DNA from: Chitinophagaceae bacterium
Lineage (GTDB): Bacteria; Bacteroidota; Bacteroidia; Chitinophagales; Chitinophagaceae
Length of the DNA: 53,132 nucleotides
Direction of reading: 5' to 3'
NCBI GenBank assembly: GCA_016787135.1
Contig: JAEUVK010000006.1
Span: 1-53,132 of the forward strand
Every line of letters starts with the position of its first letter. The first letter of the stretch is position 1. Shown piece after piece: positions 32,386 to 41,856 of this stretch. The position numbers were made by a program, and so were the translations under genes. The notes under the pieces are model-generated. The model made no database searches, was not told the DNA's origin, and saw only the letters and a list, made by a program, of their open reading frames with translations.

Positions 32386-33135
32386 ATGGCGATAGCTAAT
32401 AAAAATCTCAAATACCTGCGTAAGCTCCGTGGCTGGACGCAGGAAGAGTTTGCGCAAAAACTGCGTATCAAACGTTCCTTGCTGGGTGCTTATGAAGAAG
32501 AAAGGGCAGAGCCCCGTATTGATGTGCTGGAGGTGGTATGTGATATATTTAAGCTTACCCTGGACGATATACTTCGAAAAGATCTAAGTGATAATAAAAC
32601 TAATTATCTGGCCAAACGCAGGGCAATGAAACTGGCGGGCGGCAGAAGCGATATCCCGTTCGTGCCTGTAAAAGCCGCTGCAGGTTATCTCGCAGGTTAT
32701 GGCGACCCTGAATTTGTAGACGAACTGAATACGTTTACCCTGCCCATGCTGGCAGGTGGTAATTACAGAGCTTTTGAAATAGTAGGCGATTCGATGCTTC
32801 CTACTCCCAGCGGCTCGGTGATAGTAGGGGAAAAAGTGGATAGTTTAGATAGCCTGAAGAACAATGCTGCCTGTATAGTGGTTTCCCGGAATGAAGGGAT
32901 CGTTTATAAAAGAGTTCAGAAAAATAACCGGGCAAAGAATAAACTTACTCTTGTCAGCGATAATCCTGTTTTCCATCCTTATATGGTCAATGCTGATGAG
33001 GTATTGGAAGTCTGGCAGGCACAGGTCGTCATTTCAAGGACTGATAACCAGCAGAGATGGAATATGAACCAGTTAGCTGATATGGTTACCAACCTGCAGG
33101 AACAGGTAGTTTCCCTTAAAAAAAAGCTGAACTAA
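32386..33135 (+). CDS. XRE-family repressor with S24 (LexA/CI-type) autopeptidase domain
   Basis: 249 residues. N-terminal helix-turn-helix (about 6-60; LRKLRGWTQEEFAQKLRIKR). The C-terminal S24 domain has the catalytic Ser136 in VGDSMLP and Lys175 in VYKRV. A likely cleavage region KAAAGYLAGYG lies near 93-103. A C-terminal helix (NLQEQVVSLKKKLN) may dimerise. By analogy it would be inactivated by self-cleavage, usually RecA-stimulated, releasing its targets. It stands alone without phage genes; related S24 proteins are chromosomal in many Bacteroidota. The operator over its promoter indicates autoregulation. Confidence 0.88.
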   Translation: MAIANKNLKYLRKLRGWTQEEFAQKLRIKRSLLGAYEEERAEPRIDVLEVVCDIFKLTLDDILRKDLSDNKTNYLAKRRAMKLAGGRSDIPFVPVKAAAGYLAGYGDPEFVDELNTFTLPMLAGGNYRAFEIVGDSMLPTPSGSVIVGEKVDSLDSLKNNAACIVVSRNEGIVYKRVQKNNRAKNKLTLVSDNPVFHPYMVNADEVLEVWQAQVVISRTDNQQRWNMNQLADMVTNLQEQVVSLKKKLN

Positions 33136-33218
33136 CCCCATTTTACGCTCTGAAAATATATTTTGAGGCATCTTTCACGGCATGACCGTAGTCTTATATA
33201 TTTGTAAGGATACGAGAT

Positions 33219-35675
33219 ATGCTGCTGCGAAGAGTTATACGCTTATCCTTTTTGTTACTGGTTTGTGGACAGGTTTTTTCCCAGTATAAATCTATACAAG
33301 CCGTAAAGATCAGCCAGCCACCGAAAATTGATGGGTTGCTGGATGATTCTGTATGGCAAAATGTAACACCCGCTACCGGGTTCATTCAGAATTACCCTTC
33401 TTATGGTCAACAGGCATCTCAGAGAACGGAAGTAAAGATAACTTATGATAATTCCGCCATTTATATCGGAGCTTACCTGTATGATGATCCCTCCCTGATA
33501 AGAAAGCAATTGACAGCGAGGGACGAAGAGCAGCAAAGCGACCTTGACTTTTTCTCTGTTTTTTTGGATACTTATAATGATCACCAGAATGGGTTTCAAT
33601 TCCTCGTCACCAGTTCAAACGTACAGACTGATGCAAGACTCAGCCCTAATTATACTATAGAGGAAGGCGAATATGGAGACAAAACCTGGGATGCAGTCTG
33701 GGACAGTAAAGTAAGCATCGCGGCAGACGGCTGGATGGTAGAAATGCGTATTCCCTATTTGTCATTAAGGTTTTCAAAAAAGGAGAGACAGGACTGGGGT
33801 ATTCAATTGCTCAGGTCAGTAAGAAGAAATAATGAAATGACATTCTGGAGCCCGGTTGACCCGAAAGTAAATGGTTTTGTCAACCAATTTGGGATTTTGC
33901 AAAACCTGCAGGATATAAAGCCCCCTTTGCGACTAAGTTTCTCGCCTTATGTATCTGTTGGTTACAGGGGCACACCTGAAAGTAGCGGCTATAAAAATGA
34001 GCAACTTGCCAGCGGAGGAATGGATGTAAAGATCGGCATCAATGAAAGTTTCACGCTGGATGCTACACTGATCCCTGATTTTGGCCAGGTAATCTCCGAT
34101 AATATCGTCAACAATCTTACTCCTTACGAGATACGGTTTGCCGATTACCGGCCTTTCTTTACAGAGGGGACGGAAATATTCAATAAAGGAGGCCTGTTCT
34201 ATTCCAGAAGGATAGGAGCGATGCCCGGAGGGTATTATGATGTCATAGACATAGCGGGTGGCGACCCTAATATAGAGATCGTCAAGAACCCTGCAAGAAC
34301 GCAATTGTATAACGGGCTTAAATTTTCAGGCAGGACAAAAAAGAAACTGGGTATTGGTGTTTTTAATGCTGTCACGGCACCTATGTATGCTACGGTGAGG
34401 GATAAAACAACACGGGATAAAACAAAAATGCTTACCGAGCCTTTGAGTAATTACAATATCATTGTACTGGACCAGGCATTAAAGGGGCGTTCTTTCATCA
34501 CCTTCACCAATACCAATGTGCTGAGAAACGGAAATGAAAGAGATGCTAATGTTTCCGGTCTTGATTTCAGCTTCTATGACAGGAAAAATGTTTTTAATAT
34601 AAAGGGGTATCTTCATTACAGTAAAGTGTATACTGCAAGCCCTTATGATGGATATAATACATCCTTGCGTATCGGCAAAGTAAGCGGCAGGGTTCAGTAT
34701 TATGTACAAAATGTAATACGATCTGATAGGTATGATCCAACCGACCTTGGCTATCTGAACACTCCCAACCTGAATATTAATACATGGGTTCTGTCCTATA
34801 ACCAGTTCACCCCTACCAAAAGCTTTCTTAATTACAGTTATGAGGTATCAGGCACCTATAGCAGAATATATAGACCGGACCGTTTCAACAGTCTTACATT
34901 GCGGGGAGAAGGGTACTGGACATTTAAAAACTTCTGGGAGGCCACTGCCAGTATCGGCTACCTGCCCGATCAACATGATTATTTTGTTCTGGGAAGATCA
35001 GCATTAAATTATGCCAGGAGACCTGCTTACGGCTATGCAGGTCTTGAAGGGAATACGGACAGCAGAAAAAGATTTCTTTTTAGTTACGAGCTGCTGTTGG
35101 CCGACTTTTTTAAAACACCCGGGAAAAAATACCATATCGCAGAGGGAGGCCTGCGGTATCGTTTCAGTAATAAATTCTCATTGGAATTATCTCACCGCCA
35201 TGAAGCAGAGACCAACTATATCGTATATGCAGGCAAAGAGACCGTCAGCGGGGATCCTATCATTGCCTTTGTCGATTTTAAAGATGTCACTTCCATCTTG
35301 TCGGGTATCTATAATTTCACTCCCCGCATCAACCTTACTCTGCGGGCCCGGCATTACTGGAGCCAGGTGCTGTATGACCGTTTTGCCAACGTTGATACGA
35401 AAGGAAACCCGGTTGACCGCCCTTTCATCCCCAATATGGACCAGAACTTCAATGTCTTTAACCTCGATGCATTTTTTACCTGGGATTTTCGCTTGGGCAG
35501 CCGTCTGATACTTGGATACAAGAATGCACTTGGAGAAGATGAGGTAGCCGATGGAACAAAAAACAGGGATTACATCAGGAATCTTGGCGAAACTTTTTCC
35601 CTGCGGCATGGTCATGAACTCACACTCCGGTTCATTTATTTTCTTGATTACAGCCAGTTGAAAAGAAGGCGCTGA
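33219..35675 (+). CDS. DUF5916 outer-membrane protein with CBM9-like N-terminal domain
   Basis: 818 residues with a signal peptide (about 1-21, ending VFSQ). Residues 30-215 form a carbohydrate-binding-family-9-like sandwich (PPKIDGLLDDSVWQNV, ITYDNSAIYIGAYLYDD, FFSVFLDTYNDHQNGFQF). From about 225 the protein has alternating aromatic strands typical of a beta-barrel (DUF5916; SFTLDATLIPDFGQV, EIRFADYRPFFTEG) ending in a Tyr/Phe-rich strand. It is probably an outer-membrane protein that binds or passes glycan-like ligands. Function unproven. Single gene, convergent with pdeM with 9 nt between. Confidence 0.85.
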   Translation: MLLRRVIRLSFLLLVCGQVFSQYKSIQAVKISQPPKIDGLLDDSVWQNVTPATGFIQNYPSYGQQASQRTEVKITYDNSAIYIGAYLYDDPSLIRKQLTARDEEQQSDLDFFSVFLDTYNDHQNGFQFLVTSSNVQTDARLSPNYTIEEGEYGDKTWDAVWDSKVSIAADGWMVEMRIPYLSLRFSKKERQDWGIQLLRSVRRNNEMTFWSPVDPKVNGFVNQFGILQNLQDIKPPLRLSFSPYVSVGYRGTPESSGYKNEQLASGGMDVKIGINESFTLDATLIPDFGQVISDNIVNNLTPYEIRFADYRPFFTEGTEIFNKGGLFYSRRIGAMPGGYYDVIDIAGGDPNIEIVKNPARTQLYNGLKFSGRTKKKLGIGVFNAVTAPMYATVRDKTTRDKTKMLTEPLSNYNIIVLDQALKGRSFITFTNTNVLRNGNERDANVSGLDFSFYDRKNVFNIKGYLHYSKVYTASPYDGYNTSLRIGKVSGRVQYYVQNVIRSDRYDPTDLGYLNTPNLNINTWVLSYNQFTPTKSFLNYSYEVSGTYSRIYRPDRFNSLTLRGEGYWTFKNFWEATASIGYLPDQHDYFVLGRSALNYARRPAYGYAGLEGNTDSRKRFLFSYELLLADFFKTPGKKYHIAEGGLRYRFSNKFSLELSHRHEAETNYIVYAGKETVSGDPIIAFVDFKDVTSILSGIYNFTPRINLTLRARHYWSQVLYDRFANVDTKGNPVDRPFIPNMDQNFNVFNLDAFFTWDFRLGSRLILGYKNALGEDEVADGTKNRDYIRNLGETFSLRHGHELTLRFIYFLDYSQLKRRR

Positions 35676-35684
35676 TCAGCAAAA

Positions 35685-36350
35685 TCAACGATTGATTGGA
35701 ACAATATCTTTTTCGATTACTGCAAAAGCATGTTCGTCTTTTCCTGGTTCAACCAAATAAGTGCCTGTGAAACGACTGAAAGCAGGCAGCACACAGAAAT
35801 TTTTGGTAAAATAAAAACACGGGAAACGTAATGACTGGCGGCCCTTTCCCCTGATGATAATACCGGGATGGAGATGCCCTGAGAAAATATATTGCCCTTT
35901 TGCAGCCGTTATATTATCAGTTTCTACATCATGAACAAATAGAAATTTTTTCAGTAACAGTTCTTTGTGGCTTACCGTAATATCTGCTTCGCTGTACCAG
36001 GTATCTTCCAGTATATCATGGTTGCCTTTTACCAGGTGAACATCAAGTGTTGAAAAATCTTTTCTCCATTTCCGGAAAAGGTCCATCTCTTTATTGATAA
36101 GGCTATGAGTAAGGTCGCCCACAATGATGAGCCTTTCAGCTTTAAAGAATAATATCTGAGTCAGCAGGCGGTGCAGGTCATCCTTATATACCTGCTGTGG
36201 AATGCCAATGCCTGCTTTACGGAAATGCCCGGTCTTGCCTGCATGCAGATCGGCTACGATGAGTGTGGATTCATTTTCCCAGAACAATGTTCTTTCCGCA
36301 CTTACGACCAAATGCTCTTCACCAACGATATGCGAAAGGTATGCCGCCAT
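35685..36350 (-). CDS. pdeM: Ligase-associated DNA damage response endonuclease PdeM
   Basis: 221 residues, calcineurin-like metallophosphoesterase. Metal ligands in LIVADLHAGKTGHF, IIVGDLTHS, LVKGNHD and FSGHLHPG. The name rests on its place directly behind the ligase-associated DEXH helicase (43 nt), the arrangement seen in bacterial ligase-associated repair clusters. A TAGTTTTG box lies 7 nt before its start codon, so it may also have its own transcript. Confidence 0.85.
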   Translation of the reverse strand: MAAYLSHIVGEEHLVVSAERTLFWENESTLIVADLHAGKTGHFRKAGIGIPQQVYKDDLHRLLTQILFFKAERLIIVGDLTHSLINKEMDLFRKWRKDFSTLDVHLVKGNHDILEDTWYSEADITVSHKELLLKKFLFVHDVETDNITAAKGQYIFSGHLHPGIIIRGKGRQSLRFPCFYFTKNFCVLPAFSRFTGTYLVEPGKDEHAFAVIEKDIVPINR

Positions 36351-36393
36351 AGGGCTGCAAAACTAAAAGCAATTACTGTTTTTCAAAACGAAA

Positions 36394-38880
36394 TTATTTT
36401 TCCAGTTGTACCTGCATTTTCTTTACACGGTCTTCCAGCTTTTCAGAAGAAAGGTCTTCACGCATACTATCAACTTTAATGGGGAAGCAAAAAGGAGTTA
36501 ATTGTTGTGGAAATGTGATCACTATTTTGGAATGCTGAATTCGTTGCAGCATATCTCTCAACCTTACTTCTTCCATTTGCTGATCCAGTACTTCCTGGTA
36601 AGATTGGCGCAGTAAAACATTCTCCGGCTCGTATTCACTGAATACACTAAATAATAATGATGCTGACGCCTGGAGATGGCGGGCTTTCTTTTTTTCACCC
36701 GGCATACCCTGGAAGATCAATCCGCCGATAGCAGCAATATCACGGAACTTTCTTTTTGCCATTTCTGTCGAGTTCACACTTCGCTGTATGTCGGCCAGCA
36801 GGTTGGCAGGCGAGAATAGCTCATATACATTGCTGTCGTCAACCGGTATGGGCTGGTCGCTCAGTAATTCAAAACCGTAGTCGTTCATCGCAAACGAAAA
36901 CGTAATGGGCCTGATACGGCTGATACGCCAGGCAAGGATCGCCGCCATTGCTTCATGCACCAGCCTTCCTTCAAAGGGATAAACAAACAAATGAAAACCA
37001 TCTTTTGTTTCGATTTGTTCGATCAACAGTTCATGTTGTTTTGGTACATGCGATACTTTTTCCTGCAGATCGAACAATGGTTCAAGGGCGAGTAATTCCG
37101 CTTCAGGTTCATTTGATCCCTGATTGCTGACCTCCATTCTCCTGTCTAATGTTTCTCTCAGTTTTTTTCCCAGGTTGGCGCTTAATGGCATTCGCCCTCC
37201 CTGCCAGCTTGGTACCTTTGATTTTTTCGCATTACTTTTTTTTACATAAGCTGTCATCTCTTTGCACATGACATATTCAAGGTTCCTGCCTGCCAGCGTA
37301 AACACATCACCGGGTTCCAGCCTCGAGATGAACCATTCTTCAATAACGCCGACATACCCGCCGCTGATAAAACGGACTTTCATCATGGATTCGCTGACAA
37401 TGGTGCCGATATGCAGCCGGTGACGCATAGCGAGTTTCCGGCTTTTAATTTTATAAATACCATCTTCTATTTCCGTTTTTTTGTAATCATCGTATTGGTA
37501 TAGCGCTTTGCCCCCGGAACTAATAAAGTGAATCAATTGTTCCCATTCTTCCGGTACCAATTCCCGGTAACAATAAGTTCGTTTTATTTCCCGGAAAATT
37601 TGCTCAGGTACAAAACCGTCTGATATTGCCAGTGTATTCAGGTACTGTATTAACACATCGTAACACAGCAGCATGGGCATACGGCTTTCGATCATTTTTT
37701 CTTTGATCGCTTTTTTTAATGCAGCGGCTTCGGCCAGTTCGAGAGAGTGAGTGGGTAAAAAAAATATTTTACTGACGGCGTCAGGACTATGCCCGCTTCT
37801 GCCGGCACGCTGTAAGAACCTTGCCACTCCTTTTGGCGAACCGACCTGTATCACTGTTTCAACGGGACGGAAATCAACGCCAAGATCAAGACTGGCTGTG
37901 CAGACTACGGCCTTTAATCTCCCTGAGTGTAAATTTTCTTCCACCCATGTACGTAATTCCATGTCAACAGATCCATGGTGCAAGGCGATGGAACCGGCAA
38001 GACCCGGGTGAATATCGAGCAGTGTCTGGTACCATGTTTCGCTCATACCTCTTGTGTTAATAAAGATGAGTGTGGTCCGGCTTTGCTCAATGATGGGAAT
38101 TAATTTGTGCGCCAGTTTGATGCCCAGATGACCCGCCCAGGGATATTTTTCTATCTCATCGGGAAAAATGGACTCCACTTCGATCTCTTTATCCATATCG
38201 GCTTTGACGATCACACCTTCTTGCTGCAATGGAGACAATAGGACATCTTTTGCTTCTTCCAGGTTTCCTATTGTGGCGCTGATTCCCCATACGGATGGCT
38301 TTTTATTGACCAGTAACCATTGACTACTGACTATCCTGCTTATCGCCAGCTCCACTTGTACCCCTCTCTTGCTCCCGATCAATTCATGCCACTCATCTAC
38401 CGCAATTATTTTCAGTGAACGAAATGTTTCTGCATATTCTTTTTGGGCCAATAGCAAATGCAAACTCTCCGGGGTAATGATCAGCAACTCCGGCATTTGT
38501 TTTTTTTGTCTGGCCCTTTCGGCTGTATCCGTATCACCGTTCCGGATGCCTACCTTCCAACCTATGCCGAGCTCCTCAATTACTTCTTCCATGGCACGGC
38601 CAATATCTTTTGCCAATGCACGCAATGGGGTGATCCATAGCAGTTGCAGTTTTTTTCCCGGATTAGATTTATAATCATCCGGGTGATGATTGATAAAGTC
38701 AATAACAGCGCCTAAAAAAACAGAGAAAGTTTTGCCACAACCCGTAGGCGCATTTACCAGCCCGCTTTTATGGTTGATGATATGTTGCCAGGCCTGTTCC
38801 TGGAAAAGAAATGGTCTGAAATCCTTTGAAAGAAGCCAGTTGCTGACAACAGAATATCCCTTGGTTTGCTGCAGGTTCAC
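36394..38880 (-). CDS. Ligase-associated DNA damage response DEXH-box helicase (Lhr-like)
   Basis: 828 residues, superfamily 2 helicase of the Lhr type. Walker A is NAPTGCGKTF, motif II DEWHELIG (DEWH rather than DEAH, as in Lhr), motif III GISATIGN, then TLIFINTRGMSET, VCTASLDLGVDF and QRAGRSGH (motifs IV-VI). The C-terminal half is a winged-helix and DUF4910-like Lhr region. The start is a GTG at 38880; no ATG is close in frame. It forms a pair with pdeM. The DNA ligase and exonuclease of the usual cluster are not next to it. Confidence 0.88.
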   Translation of the reverse strand: MNLQQTKGYSVVSNWLLSKDFRPFLFQEQAWQHIINHKSGLVNAPTGCGKTFSVFLGAVIDFINHHPDDYKSNPGKKLQLLWITPLRALAKDIGRAMEEVIEELGIGWKVGIRNGDTDTAERARQKKQMPELLIITPESLHLLLAQKEYAETFRSLKIIAVDEWHELIGSKRGVQVELAISRIVSSQWLLVNKKPSVWGISATIGNLEEAKDVLLSPLQQEGVIVKADMDKEIEVESIFPDEIEKYPWAGHLGIKLAHKLIPIIEQSRTTLIFINTRGMSETWYQTLLDIHPGLAGSIALHHGSVDMELRTWVEENLHSGRLKAVVCTASLDLGVDFRPVETVIQVGSPKGVARFLQRAGRSGHSPDAVSKIFFLPTHSLELAEAAALKKAIKEKMIESRMPMLLCYDVLIQYLNTLAISDGFVPEQIFREIKRTYCYRELVPEEWEQLIHFISSGGKALYQYDDYKKTEIEDGIYKIKSRKLAMRHRLHIGTIVSESMMKVRFISGGYVGVIEEWFISRLEPGDVFTLAGRNLEYVMCKEMTAYVKKSNAKKSKVPSWQGGRMPLSANLGKKLRETLDRRMEVSNQGSNEPEAELLALEPLFDLQEKVSHVPKQHELLIEQIETKDGFHLFVYPFEGRLVHEAMAAILAWRISRIRPITFSFAMNDYGFELLSDQPIPVDDSNVYELFSPANLLADIQRSVNSTEMAKRKFRDIAAIGGLIFQGMPGEKKKARHLQASASLLFSVFSEYEPENVLLRQSYQEVLDQQMEEVRLRDMLQRIQHSKIVITFPQQLTPFCFPIKVDSMREDLSSEKLEDRVKKMQVQLEK

Positions 38881-38919
38881 ACTACAAATAAAGAATGAAA
38901 TTACGGAAGGTTGGCTATC

Positions 38920-40125
38920 CTAATTCACACTTCTGATGATTCCGTCCTGCCATTTGAGGAAATATATCTTCTTGTTCTCGAAATAATCCAGGGACATATT
39001 TTTTTTATTCAACACCGGCTGTATGTCAAAATCGGTAAAGACCTTGTTTTGCTTATTCCCGAGATTGGATGAAAGATCTTTACCATATTGCAGCAGAAGT
39101 CTGGCGAACTTCCAGGTTACTTCATACCCACGGAAAACCATATCACTTGGCCGGGCATACATAATGTTGTTGAAATGATTGGTAATAGATTGGCTGATCT
39201 TATCTGTTTTAGCATTGTAGAACGGTGTGCCATAGGTGATCTCAAGACCTTTAAATTCCGGTTTGGTAAAATCCTTGATCGCATCCCATGTAGGCATGCC
39301 CATTACAGATGAAGGATAATCCTTGTTTAGCAAAGCTAATTGTGTAGCCAGCCTTTTTCCGAAACCGGCATCCAGGCTACCCGTAATACAGAGCGTACGG
39401 CGGACGGTATCCAGGTGAGCTCTTAACTGATTAACGGTGAAACTATCAGGAAGGTCCACATATTTTACCTTCAGGGGAACTGACATTGTTACTTTGCCGA
39501 ATTCATCAAAGTAGCTTTTTATCATATCCTCAGTGGTACCCTTTTTCCTGAACATGACTATAGGGTTGATGGAGTAATATTTTTGCACATGTCTGTAGAT
39601 CGCTTCGCATTGTGTTTTTAAAGTAGGATTGATGATCACAAAAAAAGGATTTGCGGTCGCGCCACCATCATGAGGTATGGTAGTATTAATGACAGGGATA
39701 TTTTTTTTCAAACCTGCGTCTGCAAATGTCCACACTTCATTTCCTGTGCAATGTGCTATGATCAGATCTGCCTCATTGACCTCGGGTTTATTTAACTGGT
39801 CTTCTAGCGTTTCTCTTGCTGACCTTGTGTCATAAACGAACACCTCGAGCTCTTTTCCTTCTTTGGCCATAGAGTCCAAAGCGAGATGCGCTCCTTCATA
39901 GAATTCCAGCCCGGAATTAATGAATTTTGGAAAAACATTTTTGGCATAACGGTACTCGTCAGTGGCATCAAAAGCTGAATCGAGATATAATGGGGCGAAT
40001 ATGACGATCCTGTGCTTTGACGGGCCAGGTGATAGCGAATCGGTTTGTGCAGATAAGGCAAAAGGCAATAGAAAATAAAAAATGAGCAATAACAAAAAAC
40101 CAGTATATGGAATATTTTTTTTCAT
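38920..40125 (-). CDS. Periplasmic-binding-fold (Peripla_BP_6-like) protein
   Basis: 401 residues with a signal peptide (about 1-26, ending LSAQ). The two-lobed receptor fold of amino-acid ABC transporter binding proteins is suggested by HRIVIFAPLYLDSAF, NSGLEFYEGAHLALD, NEADLIIAHCTGNEV, VINTTIPHDGGATANPFF, VMFRKKGTTEDMI and YGTPFYN. No ABC permease or ATPase is adjacent. In Bacteroidota such proteins may act in cell-wall or LysM contexts rather than uptake; no LysM is visible here. 39 nt upstream of the helicase gene on the same strand. Confidence 0.7.
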   Translation of the reverse strand: MKKNIPYTGFLLLLIFYFLLPFALSAQTDSLSPGPSKHRIVIFAPLYLDSAFDATDEYRYAKNVFPKFINSGLEFYEGAHLALDSMAKEGKELEVFVYDTRSARETLEDQLNKPEVNEADLIIAHCTGNEVWTFADAGLKKNIPVINTTIPHDGGATANPFFVIINPTLKTQCEAIYRHVQKYYSINPIVMFRKKGTTEDMIKSYFDEFGKVTMSVPLKVKYVDLPDSFTVNQLRAHLDTVRRTLCITGSLDAGFGKRLATQLALLNKDYPSSVMGMPTWDAIKDFTKPEFKGLEITYGTPFYNAKTDKISQSITNHFNNIMYARPSDMVFRGYEVTWKFARLLLQYGKDLSSNLGNKQNKVFTDFDIQPVLNKKNMSLDYFENKKIYFLKWQDGIIRSVN

Positions 40126-40177
40126 GATCTGATTTCTAAAGATTTTGAATATTGCCTGTTGACACTTTTGTCATTTC

Positions 40178-41713
40178 TCATTCCCACTCAATGGTTGCCG
40201 GCGGTTTGCTGCTGATGTCATAGACAACCCGGTTGATCCCCCTCACATTATTGATGATCTCATTCGAAACATTTGCCAGGAAATCGTAGGGCAAATGCGC
40301 CCAGTCGGCGGTCATTCCATCCACGCTGGTCACAGCTCTTAGGGCCACGGTATATTCATATGTTCTTTCATCTCCCATGACTCCCACACTTTTCACAGGC
40401 AATAAGATTGTGCCTGCCTGCCATACCGTTGCATAAAGATTGTTATCTTTCAACGCTTTTATATACAGGTGGTCAGCTTCCTGCAACAACTGTACCTTTT
40501 CTTCCGTAATATCACCTAAAATCCGGATGGCCAGACCCGGACCGGGAAAAGGATGGCGGTCGATCATTTCAGAAGGGATACCCAGCTCCCTGCCCACTTT
40601 TCTTACTTCATCTTTGAACAGGAAACGAAGCGGTTCTACCAGTTCAAGATGCATTTGCTCCGGCAGGCCTCCCACATTATGGTGCGATTTGATAGTAACA
40701 GATGGCCCATGTACAGAAACACTTTCTATGACATCCGGATAGATGGTTCCCTGTCCGAGCATTTCTATCCCCTCAATATGTTTGGCCTCGTCCTGGAATG
40801 TTTCGATGAATAAACGGCCGATGATCTTTCTTTTTGTTTCAGGGTCGGTCTGGCCGGCCAGTTCCCGGTAAAAATGTTGGCGGGCGTCAACACCTTTCAC
40901 ATTCAATCCGAGTTTTGCATAAGTGATCAGTACATCGTTGAATTCATTTTTGCGAAGCACTCCGTTGTCAACAAAAATACCATATAAGTTATCGCCAATG
41001 GCTTTATGAATTAATGTAGCGGCTACTGTTGAATCCACTCCACCACTCAGCGCCATGATGACTTTGCGCTGGCCGATCTGTTTTTTTAAAGCGTTCACTG
41101 TATCAGTGATAAAATGCGCGGCGGTCCAGTCCTGTGAACATCCGCAGACATTCACCAGGAAATTATGCAGTACCTTTTTGCCTTCTGTTGAATGATACAC
41201 TTCCGGGTGAAACTGTACCCCGTATAAAGGATGAGCTTCGGTTCCGTTCTTTTTAAAGGCCGCTACAGGGATGCTCTCGGTAGTGGCGAGTAGTTCAAAA
41301 CCTTTCGGTAATTCAAGAATGGTATCGGCATGGCTCATCCAGACCTGGCTTTGCCCGGAAACACCCTTTAGCAACAGGTCATCCTTGGCCTTTTGCAGTA
41401 TGGCCCTGCCGTATTCCCGTTTATTGCTTTTGGCGACAACGCCACCAAAGCGTTTGGCGGTCAACTGCGCGCCATAACATACACCCAGCACGGGGACTTT
41501 TGTGATAAAGCTTTCAATATTGACATCAGGGGCTTTTTCCTCGTTCACAGAAAAAGGCGAGCCGGAAAGAATGATACCTTTCAAGCCGGGTTCAAATTCA
41601 ACATTTTTATGGAAGGGAATGATCTCGCAATATACATTGGCTTCACGTACAGCTCTGGCGATCAGTTGGGTATATTGGGAGCCAAAATCGAGTATCAGGA
41701 TCTTTTCTGTCAT
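40178..41713 (-). CDS. guaA: GMP synthase (glutamine-hydrolysing)
   Basis: Amidates XMP to GMP. 511 residues from the ATG at 41713 ([17 protein letters not shown]); an earlier ATG at 41755 is unsupported. The class I glutaminase domain has Cys in GVCYGAQL and the His/Glu of [10 protein letters not shown]. The ATP-pyrophosphatase P-loop is [10 protein letters not shown], and the C-terminal dimer domain ends [26 protein letters not shown] box lies 7 nt before the start codon. Divergent from the DUF2807 gene. Confidence 0.97.
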   Translation of the reverse strand: MTEKILILDFGSQYTQLIARAVREANVYCEIIPFHKNVEFEPGLKGIILSGSPFSVNEEKAPDVNIESFITKVPVLGVCYGAQLTAKRFGGVVAKSNKREYGRAILQKAKDDLLLKGVSGQSQVWMSHADTILELPKGFELLATTESIPVAAFKKNGTEAHPLYGVQFHPEVYHSTEGKKVLHNFLVNVCGCSQDWTAAHFITDTVNALKKQIGQRKVIMALSGGVDSTVAATLIHKAIGDNLYGIFVDNGVLRKNEFNDVLITYAKLGLNVKGVDARQHFYRELAGQTDPETKRKIIGRLFIETFQDEAKHIEGIEMLGQGTIYPDVIESVSVHGPSVTIKSHHNVGGLPEQMHLELVEPLRFLFKDEVRKVGRELGIPSEMIDRHPFPGPGLAIRILGDITEEKVQLLQEADHLYIKALKDNNLYATVWQAGTILLPVKSVGVMGDERTYEYTVALRAVTSVDGMTADWAHLPYDFLANVSNEIINNVRGINRVVYDISSKPPATIEWE

Positions 41714-41766
41714 GGTGCTGCGAAGATAAACAGTTTGCTCCTTCCGGCCTGCCACTGTGAATTACC

Positions 41767-41798
41767 TTGTGATAACTGTAACCGACAGGTATATTTTG
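41767..41798 (+). promoter_or_regulatory. Promoter of the DUF2807 lipoprotein gene
   Basis: TTG (41767-41769), 20 nt, TATATTTTG (41790-41798), near the Bacteroidota consensus; leader about 50 nt. Confidence 0.4.
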
Positions 41799-41856
41799 GC
41801 GTCAAAAGCTCTGATGACCGGAAGTGCCGGATATTTGCAACCATAAAACCAAACAA

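Noticed and set aside
35011..35508. 165-codon plus-strand ORF in another frame of the DUF5916 gene
   Set aside because: The DUF5916 frame continues unbroken through it with beta-barrel character; the alternative frame has no signal.
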